This document shows, piece by piece, positions 1-12,700 of a stretch of 64,000 nt of DNA. Within the stretch, counting starts at the first letter, position 1; the number at the start of each line of letters is the position of its first letter. Both the position numbers and the translations under genes were made by a program. The stretch lies in contig OY759263.1 of the NCBI GenBank assembly GCA_963662155.1, forward strand, positions 28,436,023-28,500,022, given 5' to 3'. Source of the stretch: Lamellibrachia columna. Taxonomy: Eukaryota; Annelida; Polychaeta; Sabellida; Siboglinidae. The notes beneath the pieces are model-generated. The model saw nothing but the letters and a program-made list of their open reading frames with translations. It had not been told where the DNA came from and did not search any database.

Positions 1-36
1 ACATAACTGCATTTGTAAACATTCGGTCGGTGTTAC

Positions 37-753
37 CTGAAGCAGTCGTACTTTCTATCTCGAGAGTAGTAGTATCCAATGATGCAGTTATAGAAGACGT
101 CGCTGAAGTAGTGTCTTCCTCGGTAGTTTTCCCTTCTACTTTCGTACTTGCTACAGTTGGTGAATAGTCAAAATTCAACAATAAATTACAAATATCCGAG
201 TTATAATATATTTATTTTCTAATTATTATAATTAATATAAATCGTTCCATATGTTCAACAAATTACCAGTTTCGTAGATATTTCAATTGGGTAATAAAAT
301 ATTAGTAACGGGCGAATAGATAAAACGATTAGTTGAGATCATTCTTGTACCTTCGCTAGTTGTCTCGACGAAAGATGTTATACCTTCGATTGTTGTTTGT
401 GCAGCTATTCCAGTGGTCTCTGTCGAAGTTATTGTTTCGGTTGACCCAGTGGTAACATCCGCAGCTGTGGTTGTTGCTGATAAAAAATTATTTGAAATAG
501 AACTAAGCATTTAGTAGATGCAGGAATTAAATTATTTTCTGTAATGACATTTATATTGGTAAAGAAGTCTCATTGCCTACCCATCAAAATTACACTTATT
601 TTTTAAACAGAAATGACAGTCATTTACCTTCGCTCGTTGTCTCAACAGATTGCGTCGATCCTTCGATTGTACTTGTTTCAACTGACTCTGTAGTCGCTGC
701 CGACGACAAGCTATCCGTCGATTCCGTTGTTTCCACAGGGGCTGTGTTGGATC
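37..753 (-). CDS. Unit 1: mucin-like exon cassette C-B-A
   Basis: Exons in transcript order: C 628-753 (c1), B 351-476 (b1), A 37-150 (a1). C begins Ser-Asn-Thr rather than Ser-Thr-Thr, shared with units 3 and 5. A has Ile in the SSIT motif. Bases 1-36 belong to the long intron below A, whose next C exon is outside the window. Confidence 0.72.
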
Positions 754-3700
754 CTGCCAGAAGAATATCATGTCAAATGCATTCATTGGTTTGAAAGAAG
801 ACTTTTTTTAACAACACATTGAACATCCATATATATAAATGGAATAACATTGAACATTATGCTCATTCATCAATGTTATGTGATTTGTTTCCAAGCTACA
901 ATTTTCGCTTTTGCATTATCAAACCTCATGTATTCATTTTAAAATTTGAAACAACGAATGCGATTGATATTTTCAGTACACCTTTATATTTTAAAATAGC
1001 TGCAAAGCACTCCTTCTGTTTTCTTCGTGTGGTATCAAAGATAGAGCTATATCATTTCTATATTTCCAAAATGACAACTGGAAAGGGATACACATAACTG
1101 CATTTGTAAACATTTGGTCGGTGTTACCTGAAGCAGTCGTACTTTCTTTCTCGAGAGTAGTAGTATCCAATGATGCAGTAGTAGAAGAAGTCGCTGAAGT
1201 AGTGTCTTCCTCGGTAGTTTTCCCTTCTACTTCCGTACTTGCTACAGTTGGTGAATAGTCAAAATAAAAAAATAAATTACAAATATCATAGTTATAATAT
1301 ATTTATTGTCTATTTATTATAATTAATATCAATCGTTCCATATGTTCAACAAATTAGCAGTTTCGTAGATATTTCAATTGGGTAATAAAATATTAATAAC
1401 GGACGAATAGATAAAACGATTAGTTGAGATCATTCTTGTACCTTCGCTAGTTGTTTCGACGAAAGATGTTGTTCCTTCGATTGTTGTTTGTGCAGCTGTT
1501 CCAGTGGTCTCTTTCGAAATTATTGTTTCGGATGACCCCGTGGTAACATCCGCAGCTGTGGTTGTTGCTGAAAAAAAATTATTTGAAATAGAACTAAGCA
1601 TTTAGTAGATGCAGGAATTAAATTATTTTCTGTAATGACATTTATATTGGTAAAGAAGTCTCATTGCCTACCCATCAAAATTACACTTATTTTTTAAACA
1701 GAAATGACAGTCATTTACCTTCGCTCGTTGTCTCAACAGATTGCGTCGATCCTTCGATTGTACTTGTTTCAACTGACTCTGTAGTCGCTGCCGACGACAA
1801 GCTATCCGTCGATTCCGTTGTTTCCACAGGGGCAGTGGTGGATCCTGCCAGAAGAATATCATGTCAAATGCTTTCATTGGTTTGAACGAAGACTTTTTTT
1901 AACAACACATTGAACATCCATATATATAAATGGAATAACATTGAACATTATGCTGATTCATCAATGTTATGTGATTTGTTTCCAAGCTACAATTTTCGCT
2001 TATGCTTCATCAAACCTCATGTATTAATTTTGAAATATGAAACAACGAATACGATTGATATTTTCAATACAACTATATATTTTAAAATAGCTGCAAAGCA
2101 CTCCTTCTGTTTTCTTCGTGTGGTATCAAAGATAGAGCTATATCATTTCTATATTTCCAAAATGACAATTGGAAAGGGATACACATAACTGCATTTGTAA
2201 ACATTCGGTCGGTGTTACCTGAAGCAGTCGTACTTTCTATCTCGAGAGTAGTAGTATCCAATGATGCAGTTATAGAAGACGTCGCTGAAGTAGTGTCTTC
2301 CTCGGTAGTTTTCCCTTCTACTTTCGTACTTGCTACAGTTGGTGAATAGTCAAAATTCAACAATAAATTACAAATATCAGAGTTATATTATATTTATTTT
2401 CTATTTATTATAATTAATATCAATCGTTCCATATGTTCAACAAATTAGCAGTTTCGTAGATATTTCAATTGGGTAATAAAATATTAATAACGGGCGAATA
2501 GATAAAACGATTAGTTGAGATCATTCTTGTACCTTCGCTAGTTGTTTCGACGAAAGATGTTATACCTTCGATTGTTGTTTGTGCAGCTGTTCCAGTGGTC
2601 TCTGTCGAAGTTATTGTTTCGGTAGACTCCGTGGTAACATCCACAGCTGTGGTTGTTGCAGAAAAAAAAAACTTGAAATAGAGCTAAGCATTTAGTAGAT
2701 GCAAGAATTAAATTATTTTCTCTAATGAGAGTTATATTGGAAAAAAAGTCACATTGCCTACCCTTCAAAATTACACTTATTGTTTAAACAGAAATGACAG
2801 TCATTTACCTTCGCTCGTTGTCTCAACGGATTTCGTCGTTCCTTCGATTGTACTTGTTTCAATTGACTCTGTAGTCGCTGCCGACGACAAGCTATCCGTC
2901 GATTCCGTTGTTTCCACAGGGGCTGTGTTGGATCCTGCCAGAAGAATATCATGTCAAATGCATTCATTGGTTTGAAAGAAGACTTTTTTTAACAACACAT
3001 TGAACATCTATATATATAAATGGAATAACATTGAACATTATGCTCATTCATCAATGTTATGTGATTTGTTTCCAAGCTACAATTTTCGCTTTTGCATTAT
3101 CAAACCTCATGTATTCATTTTAAAATTTGAAACAACGAATGCGATTGATATTTTCAGTACACCTTTATATTTTAAAATAGCTGCAAAGCACTCCTTCTGT
3201 TTTCTTCGTGTGGTATCAAAGATAGAGCTATATCATTTCTATATTTCCAAAATGACAACTGGAAAGGGATACACATAACTGCATTTGTAAACATTTGGTC
3301 GGTGTTACCTGAAGCAGTCGTACTTTCTTTCTCGAGAGTAGTAGTATCCAATGATGCAGTAGTAGAAGAAGTCGCTGAAGTAGTGTCTTCCTCGGTAGTT
3401 TTCCCTTCTACTTCCGTACTTGCTACAGTTGGTGAATAGTCAAAATAAAAAAATAAATTACAAATATCATAGTTATAATATATTTATTGTCTATTTATTA
3501 TAATTAATATCAATCGTTCCATATGTTCAACAAATTAGCAGTTTCGTAGATATTTCAATTGGGTAATAAAATATTAATAACGGACGAATAGATAAAACGA
3601 TTAGTTGAGATCATTCTTGTACCTTCGCTAGTTGTTTCGACGAAAGATGTTGTTCCTTCGATTGTTGTTTGTGCAGCTGTTCCAGTGGTCTCTTTCGAAA

Positions 3701-6700
3701 TTATTGTTTCGGATGACCCCGTGGTAACATCCGCAGCTGTGGTTGTTGCTGAAAAAAAATTATTTGAAATAGAACTAAGCATTTAGTAGATGCAGGAATT
3801 AAATTATTTTCTGTAATGACATTTATATTGGTAAAGAAGTCTCATTGCCTACCCATCAAAATTACACTTATTTTTTAAACAGAAATGACAGTCATTTACC
3901 TTCGCTCGTTGTCTCAACAGATTGCGTCGATCCTTCGATTGTACTTGTTTCAACTGACTCTGTAGTCGCTGCCGACGACAAGCTATCCGTCGATTCCGTT
4001 GTTTCCACAGGGGCAGTGGTGGATCCTGCCAGAAGAATATCATGTCAAATGCTTTCATTGGTTTGAACGAAGACTTTTTTTAACAACACATTGAACATCC
4101 ATATATATAAATGGAATAACATTGAACATTATGCTGATTCATCAATGTTATGTGATTTGTTTCCAAGCTACAATTTTCGCTTATGCTTCATCAAACCTCA
4201 TGTATTAATTTTGAAATATGAAACAACGAATACGATTGATATTTTCAATACAACTATATATTTTAAAATAGCTGCAAAGCACTCCTTCTGTTTTCTTCGT
4301 GTGGTATCAAAGATAGAGCTATATCATTTCTATATTTCCAAAATGACAATTGGAAAGGGATACACATAACTGCATTTGTAAACATTCGGTCGGTGTTACC
4401 TGAAGCAGTCGTACTTTCTATCTCGAGAGTAGTAGTATCCAATGATGCAGTTATAGAAGACGTCGCTGAAGTAGTGTCTTCCTCGGTAGTTTTCCCTTCT
4501 ACTTTCGTACTTGCTACAGTTGGTGAATAGTCAAAATTCAACAATAAATTACAAATATCAGAGTTATATTATATTTATTTTCTATTTATTATAATTAATA
4601 TCAATCGTTCCATATGTTCAACAAATTAGCAGTTTCGTAGATATTTCAATTGGGTAATAAAATATTAATAACGGGCGAATAGATAAAACGATTAGTTGAG
4701 ATCATTCTTATACCTTCGCTAGTTGTTTCGACGAAAGATGTTATACCTTCGATTGTTGTTTGTGCAGCTGTTCCAGTGGTCTCTGTCGAAGTTATTGTTT
4801 CGGTAGACTCCGTGGTAACATCCACAGCTGTGGTTGTTGCAGAAAAAAAAAACTTGAAATAGAGCTAAGCATTTAGTAGATGCAAGAATTAAATTATTTT
4901 CTCTAATGAGAGTTATATTGGAAAAAAAGTCACATTGCCTACCCTTCAAAATTACACTTATTGTTTAAACAGAAATGACAGTCATTTACCTTCGCTCGTT
5001 GTCTCAACGGATTTCGTCGTTCCTTCGATTGTACTTGTTTCAATTGACTCTGTAGTCGCTGCCGACGACAAGCTATCCGTCGATTCCGTTGTTTCCACAG
5101 GGGCTGTGTTGGATCCTGCCAGAAGAATATCATGTCAAATGCATTCATTGGTTTGAAAGAAGACTTTTTTTAACAACACATTGAACATCCATATATATAA
5201 ATGGAATAACATTGAACATTATGCTCATTCATCAATGTTATGTGATTTGTTTCCAAGCTACAATTTTCGCTTTTGCATTATCAAACCTCATGTATTCATT
5301 TTAAAATTTGAAACAACGAATGCGATTGATATTTTCAGTACACCTTTATATTTTAAAATAGCTGCAAAGCACTCCTTCTGTTTTCTTCGTGTGGTATCAA
5401 AGATAGAGCTATATCATTTCTATATTTCCAAAATGACAACTGGAAAGGGATACACATAACTGCATTTGTAAACATTTGGTCGGTGTTACCTGAAGCAGTC
5501 GTACTTTCTTTCTCGAGAGTAGTAGTATCCAATGATGCAGTAGTAGAAGAAGTCGCTGAAGTAGTGTCTTCCTCGGTAGTTTTCCCTTCTACTTCCGTAC
5601 TTGCTACAGTTGGTGAATAGTCAAAATAAAAAAATAAATTACAAATATCATAGTTATAATATATTTATTGTCTATTTATTATAATTAATATCAATCGTTC
5701 CATATGTTCAACAAATTAGCAGTTTCGTAGATATTTCAATTGGGTAATAAAATATTAATAACGGACGAATAGATAAAACGATTAGTTGAGATCATTCTTG
5801 TACCTTCGCTAGTTGTTTCGACGAAAGATGTTGTTCCTTCGATTGTTGTTTGTGCAGCTGTTCCAGTGGTCTCTTTCGAAATTATTGTTTCGGATGACCC
5901 CGTGGTAACATCCGCAGCTGTGGTTGTTGCTGAAAAAAAAATTATTTGAAATAGAACTAAGCATTTAGTAGATGCAGGAATTAAATTATTTTCTGTAATG
6001 ACATTTATATTGGTAAAGAAGTCTCATTGCCTACCCATCAAAATTACACTTATTTTTTAAACAGAAATGACAGTCATTTACCTTCGCTCGTTGTCTCAAC
6101 AGATTGCGTCGTTCCTTCGATTGTACTTGTTTCAACTGACTCTGTAGTCGCTGCCGACGACAAGCTATCCGTCGATTCCGTTGTTTCCACAGGGGCTGTG
6201 GTGGATCCTGCCAGAAGAATATCATGTCAAATGCATTCATTGGTTTGAACGAAGACTTTTTTTAACAACACATTGAACATCCATATATATAAATGGAATA
6301 ACATTGAACATTATGCAGATTCATCAATGTTATGTGATTTGTTTCCAAGCTACAATTTTCGCTTATGCTTTATCAAACCTCATGTATTCATTTTGAAATA
6401 TGAATCAACGAATACGATTGATATTTTCAATACATCTATATATTTTAAAATAGCTGCAAAGCACTCCTTCTGTTTTCTTCGTGTGGTATCAAAGATAGAG
6501 CTATATCATTTCTATATTTCCAAAATGACAACTGGAAAGGGATACACATAACTGCATTAGTAAACATTCGGTCGGTGTTACCTGAAGCAGTCGTACTTTC
6601 TATCTCGAGAGAAGTAGTATCCAATGATGCAGTAGTAGAAGACATCGCTGAAGTAGTGTCTTCCTCGGTAATTTTCCCTTCTACTACCGTACTTGCTACA

Positions 6701-9700
6701 GTTGGTGAATAGCCAAAATTCAATAATAAATTACAAATATCCGAGTTATAATATATTTATTTTCTAATTATTATAATTAATATAAATCGTTCCACATGTT
6801 CAACAAATTACCAGTTTCGTAGATATTTCAATTGGGTAATAAAATATTAGTAACGGGCGAATAGATAAAACGATTAGTTGAGATCATTCTTGTACCTTCG
6901 CTAGTTGTTTCGACGAAAGATGTTATACCTTCGATTGTTGTTTGTGCAGCTATTCCAGTGGTCTCTGTCGAAGTTATTGTTTCGGTTGACCCCGTGGTAA
7001 CATCCGCAGCTGTGGTTGTTGCTGATAAAAAATTATTTGAAATAGAACTAAGCATTTAGTAGATGCAGGAATTAAATTATTTTCTGTAATGACATTTATA
7101 TTGGTAAAGAAGTCTCATTGCCTACCCATCAAAATTACACTTATTTTTTAAACAGAAATGACAGTCATTTACCTTCGCTCGTTGTCTCAACAGATTGCGT
7201 CGATCCTTCGATTGTACTTGTTTCAACTGACTCTGTAGTCGCTGCCGACGACAAGCTATCCGTCGATTCCGTGGTTTCCACAGGGGCTGTGGTGGATCCT
7301 GCCAGAAGAACATCATGTCAATTGCATTCATTGGTTTGAACGAAGACTTTTTTAACAACACATTGAACATCCATATATATAAATGGAATAACATTGAACA
7401 TTATGCTGATTCATCAATGTTATGTGATTTGTTTCCAAGCTACAATTTTCGCTTTTGCATTATCAAACCTCATGTATTCATTTTGAAATATGAAACAACG
7501 AATGCGATTGATATTTTCAGTACACCTTTATATTTTAAAATAGCTGCAAAGCACTCCTTCTGTTTTCTTCGTGTGGTATCAAAGATAGAGCTATATCATT
7601 TCTATATTTCCAAAATTACAACTGGAAAGGGATACACATAACTGCATTTGTAAACATTCGGTCGGTGTTACCTAAAGCAGTCGTACTTTCTATCTCGAGA
7701 GTAGTAGTATCCAATGATGCAGTAGTAGAAGACGTCGCTGAAGTAGTGTCTTCCTCGGTAGTTTTCCCTTCTACTTTCGTACTTGCTACAGTTGGTGAAT
7801 AGTCAAAATTCAACAATAAATTACAAATATCAGAGTTATAGTATATTTATTTTCTATTTAGTATAATTAATATCAATCGTTCCATATGTTCAACAAATTA
7901 GCAGTTTCGTAGATATTTCAATTGGGTAATAAAATATTAATAACGGAAGAATAGATAAAACGATTAGTTGAGATCATTCTTGTACCTTCGCTAGTTGTTT
8001 CGACGAAAGATGTTGTTCCTTCGATTGTTGTTTGTGCAGCTGTTCCAGTGGTCTCTTTCGAAATTATTGTTTCGGATGACCCCGTGGTAACATCCGCAGC
8101 TGTGGTTGTTGCTGAAAAAAAATTATTTGAAATAGAACTAAGCATTTAGTAGATGCAGGAATTAAATTATTTTCTGTAATGACATTTATATTGGTAAAGA
8201 AGTCTCATTGCCTACCCATCAAAATTACACTTATTTTTTAAACAGAAATGACAGTCATTTACCTTCGCTCGTTGTCTCAACAGATTGCGTCGTTCTTTCG
8301 ATTGTACTTGTTTCAACTGACTCTGTAGTCGCTGCCGACGACAAGCTATCCGTCGATTCCGTTGTTTCCACAGGGGCTGTGGTGGATCCTGCCAGAAGAA
8401 TATCATGTCAAATGCATTCATTGGTTTGAACGAAGACTTTTTTTAACAACACATTGAACATCCATATATATAAATGGAATAACATTGAACATTATGCTGA
8501 TTCATCAATGTTATGTGATTTGTTTCCAAGCTACAATTTTCGCTTATGCTTTATCAAACCTCATGTATTCATTTTGAAATATGAATCAACGAATACGATT
8601 GATATTTTCAATACAACTATATATTTTAAAATAGCTGCAAAGCACTCCTTCTGTTTTCTTCGTGTGGTATCAAAGATAGAGCTATATCATTTCTATATTT
8701 CCAAAATGACAACTGGAAAGGGATACACATAACTGCATTAGTAAACATTCTGTCGGTGTTACCTGAAGCAGTCGTACTTTCTATCTCGAGAGAAGTAGTA
8801 TCCAATGATGCAGTAGTAGAAGACGTCGCTGAAGTAGTGTCTTCCTCGGTAATTTTCCCTTCTACTACCGTACTTGCTACAGTTGGTGAATAGCCAAAAT
8901 TCAATAATAAATTACAAATATCCGAGTTATAATATATTTATTTTCTAATTATTATAATTAATATAAATCGTTCCACATGTTCAACAAATTACCAGTTTCG
9001 TAGATATTTCAATTGGGTAATAAAATATTAGTAACGGGCGAATAGATAAAACGATTAGTTGAGATCATTCTTGTACCTTCGCTAGTTGTTTCGACGAAAG
9101 ATGTTATACCTTCGATTGTTGTTTGTGCAGCTATTCCAGTGGTCTCTGTCGAAGTTATTGTTTCGGTTGACCCCGTGGTAACATCCGCAGCTGTGGTTGT
9201 TGCTGATAAAAAATTATTTGAAATAGAACTAAGCATTTAGTAGATGCAGGAATTAAATTATTTTCTGTAATGACATTTATATTGGTAAAGAAGTCTCATT
9301 GCCTACCCATCAAAATTACACTTATTTTTTAAACAGAAATGACAGTCATTTACCTTCGCTCGTTGTCTCAACAGATTGCGTCGATCCTTCGATTGTACTT
9401 GTTTCAACTGACTCTGTAGTCGCTGCCGACGACAAGCTATCCGTCGATTCCGTGGTTTCCACAGGGGCTGTGGTGGATCCTGCCAGAAGAACATCATGTC
9501 AAATGCATTCATTGGTTTGAACGAAGACTTTTTTAACAACACATTGAACATCCATATATATAAATGGAATAACATTGAACATTATGCTGATTCATCAATG
9601 TTATGTGATTTGTTTCCAAGCTACAATTTTCGCTTTTGCATTATCAAACCTCATGTATTCATTTTGAAATATGAAACAACGAATGCGATTGATATTTTCA

Positions 9701-12700
9701 GTACACCTTTATATTTTAAAATAGCTGCAAAGCACTCCTTCTGTTTTCTTCGTGTGGTATCAAAGATAGAGCTATATCATTTCTATATTTCCAAAATTAC
9801 AACTGGAAAGGGATACACATAACTGCATTTGTAAACATTCGGTCGGTGTTACCTGAAGCAGTCGTACTTTCTATCTCGAGAGTAGTAGTATCCAATGATG
9901 CAGTAGTAGAAGACGTCGCTGAAGTAGTGTCTTCCTCGGTAGTTTTCCCTTCTACTTTCGTACTTGCTACAGTTGGTGAATAGTCAAAATTCAACAATAA
10001 ATTACAAATATCAGAGTTATAGTATATTTATTTTCTATTTAGTATAATTAATATCAATCGTTCCATATGTTCAACAAATTAGCAGTTTCGTAGATATTTC
10101 AATTGGGTAATAAAATATTAATAACGGACGAATAGATAAAACGATTAGTTGAGATCATTCTTGTACCTTCGCTAGTTGTTTCGACGAAAGATGTTGTTCC
10201 TTCGATTGTTGTTTGTGCAGCTGTTCCAGTGGTCTCTTTCGAAATTATTGTTTCGGATGACCCCGTGGTAACATCCGCAGCTGTGGTTGTTGCTGAAAAA
10301 AAATTATTTGAAATAGAACTAAGCATTTAGTAGATGCAGGAATTAAATTATTTTCTGTAATGACATTTATATTGGTAAAGAAGTCTCATTGCCTACCCAT
10401 CAAAATTACACTTATTTTTTAAACAGAAATGACAGTCATTTACCTTCGCTCGTTGTCTCAACAGATTGCGTCGTTCCTTCGATTGTACTTGTTTCAACTG
10501 ACTCTGTAGTCGCTGCCGACGACAAGCTATCCGTCGATTCCGTTGTTTCCACAGGGGCTGTGGTGGATCCTGCCAGAAGAATATCATGTCAAATGCATTC
10601 ATTGTTTGAACGAAGACTTTTTTTAACAACACATTGAACATCCATATATATAAATGGAATAACATTGAACATTATGCTGATTCATCAATGTTATGTGATT
10701 TGTTTCCAAGCTACAATTTTCGCTTATGCTTTATCAAACCTCATGTATTCATTTTGAAATATGAATCAACGAATACGATTGATATTTTCAATACAACTAT
10801 ATATTTTAAAATAGCTGCAAAGCACTCCTTCTGTTTTCTTCGTGTGGTATCAAAGATAGAGCTATATCATTTCTATATTTCCAAAATGACAACTGGAAAG
10901 GGATACACATAACTGCATTAGTAAACATTCGGTCGGTGTTACCTGAAGCAGTCGTACTTTCTATCTCGAGAGTAGTAGTATCCAACGATGCAGTAGTAGA
11001 AGACGTCGCTGAAGTAGTGTCTTCCTCTGTAGTTTTCCCTTCTACTTTCGTACTTGCTACAGTTGGTGAATAGTCAAAATTCAACAATAAATTACAAATA
11101 TCAGAGTTATAGTATATTTATTTTCTATTTATTATAATTAATATCAATCGTTCCATATGTTCAACAAATTAGCTGTTTCGTAGATATTTCAATTGGGTAA
11201 TAAAATATTAATAACGGACGAATAGATAAAACGATTAGTTGAGATCATTCTTGTACCTTCGCTAGTTGTTTCGACGAAAGATGTTGTTCCTTCGATTGTT
11301 GTTTGTGCAGCTGTTCCAGTGGTCTCTGTCGAAGTTATTGTTTCGGTAGACTCCGTGGTAACATCCACAGCTGTGGTTGTTGCTGAAAAAAAAATAATTG
11401 AAATAGAGCTAAGCATTTAGTAGATGCAGGAATTAAATTATTTTCTCTAATGACAGTTATATTGGAAAACAAGTCACATTGCCTACCCTTCAAAATTACA
11501 CTCATTGTTTAAACAGAAATGACAGTCATTTACCTTCGCTCGTTGTCTCAACGGATGGCGTCGTTCCTTCAATTGTACTTGTTTCAACAGACTCTGTAGT
11601 CGCTGCCGACGACAAGCTATCCGTCGATTCCGTGGTTTCCACAGGGGCTGTGGTGGATCCTGCCAGAAGAACATCATGTCAAATGCATTCATTGGTTTGA
11701 ACGAAGACTTTTTTTAACAACACATTGAACATCCATATATATAAATGGAATAACATTGAACATTATGCTCATTCATCAATGTTATGTGATTTGTTTCCAA
11801 GCTACAATTTTCGCTTTTGCATTATCAAACCTCATGTATTCATTTTAAAATTTGAAACAACGAATGCGATTGATATTTTCAGTACACCTTTATATTTTAA
11901 AATAGCTGCAAAGCACTCCTTCTGTTTTCTTCGTGTGGTATCAAAGATAGAGCTATATCATTTCTATATTTCCAAAATGACAACTGGAAAGGGATACACA
12001 TAACTGCATTTGTAAACATTTGGTCGGTGTTACCTGAAGCAGTCGTACTTTCTTTCTCGAGAGTAGTAGTATCCAATGATGCAGCAGTAGAAGAAGTCGC
12101 TGAAGTAGTGTCTTCCTCGGTAGTTTTCCCTTCTACTTCCGTACTTGCTACAGTTGGTGAATAGTCAAAATTAAAAAATAAATTACAAATATCATAGTTA
12201 TAATATATTTATTGTCTATTTATTATAATTAATATCAATCGTTCCATATGTTCAACAAATTAGCAGTTTCGTAGGTGTTTCATTTAGGTAATAAAATATT
12301 AATAACGGACGAATAGATAAAACGATTATTTGAGATAAAACTTGTACCTTCGCTAGTTGTTTCGACGAAAGATGTTGTTCCTTCGACTGTTGTTTGTGCA
12401 GCTGTTCCAGTGGTCTCTGTCGAAATTATTTTTTCGGTTGACCCCGTGGTAACATCCGCAGCTGTGGTTGTTACTGAAAACAAATACTTGAAATAGAGCT
12501 AAGCATTTAGTAGATTCCGGAATTAAATTATTTTCTGTAATGACAGTTATATTGGTAAACAAGTCACATTGCCTACCCATCAAAATTACACTTATTGTTT
12601 AAACAGAAATGACAGTCATTTACCTTCGCTCGTTGTCTCAACGGATTGCGTCGTTCCTTCGATTGTACTTGTTTCAACTGACTCTGTAGTCGCTTCCGAC

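Larger units (their letters stand above)
1128..5930. repeat. Higher-order dimer, ~2,181 bp period
   Basis: Units 2-3 (from 1128) and 4-5 (from 3309) are almost identical over about 2.18 kb. The only differences I noticed are near 2529/4710 and 3009/5190. A partial third copy (unit 6 A and B exons) continues to about 5,930, where the C exon switches type. This is a recent two-monomer duplication. Confidence 0.85.
6082..10942. repeat. Second higher-order dimer, ~2,181 bp period
   Basis: Units 6, 8 and 10 share a long-intron variant with gaatcaacg, and units 7 and 9 share the a3/b1/c1 combination with an agccaaaatt intron variant. The pattern alternates with a two-monomer period for about 2.2 copies, with private substitutions in each copy. 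Confidence 0.8.

Noticed and set aside
577..786. Minus-strand Arg/Gln-rich 69-codon frame over exon C
   Set aside because: It is a shifted frame of exon C. The frame matching exons A and B in composition and phase, and sharing the TIEG...VETTSEG motif, is the Thr/Ser-rich one; the Arg/Gln reading is its shadow.
573..794. Plus-strand frame of 73 codons over exon C, repeated in every unit
   Set aside because: It is the antisense reading of the Thr/Ser exon C and its intron flank. It has no start context of note, and the minus-strand exon with splice sites explains the conservation better.
819..1097. Plus-strand open frame of about 92 codons inside the long intron, open in about 42 copies
   Set aside because: It lies antisense in an intron. 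Class 2 copies break it (tcataaatg). Differences among the open copies I compared mostly change amino acids (His/Asp, Phe/Leu, Ser-Thr-Pro/Asn-Thr-Thr), with no sign of synonymous bias. Its persistence is explained by recent duplication.
2641..2652. Perfect 12-base palindrome CCACAGCTGTGG (E-box core CAGCTG) in b3-type B exons
   Set aside because: It arises from the codons Ala-Val with flanking Thr inside an exon; units of other types have CCGCAGCTGTGG, so the symmetry is not maintained. No regulatory claim is justified.
7672..7680. Apparent stop TAG at the end of unit 8 exon A
   Set aside because: In the exon frame the bases are TTA plus a phase-1 G that joins GA of the next exon, giving Leu-Gly, not a stop.
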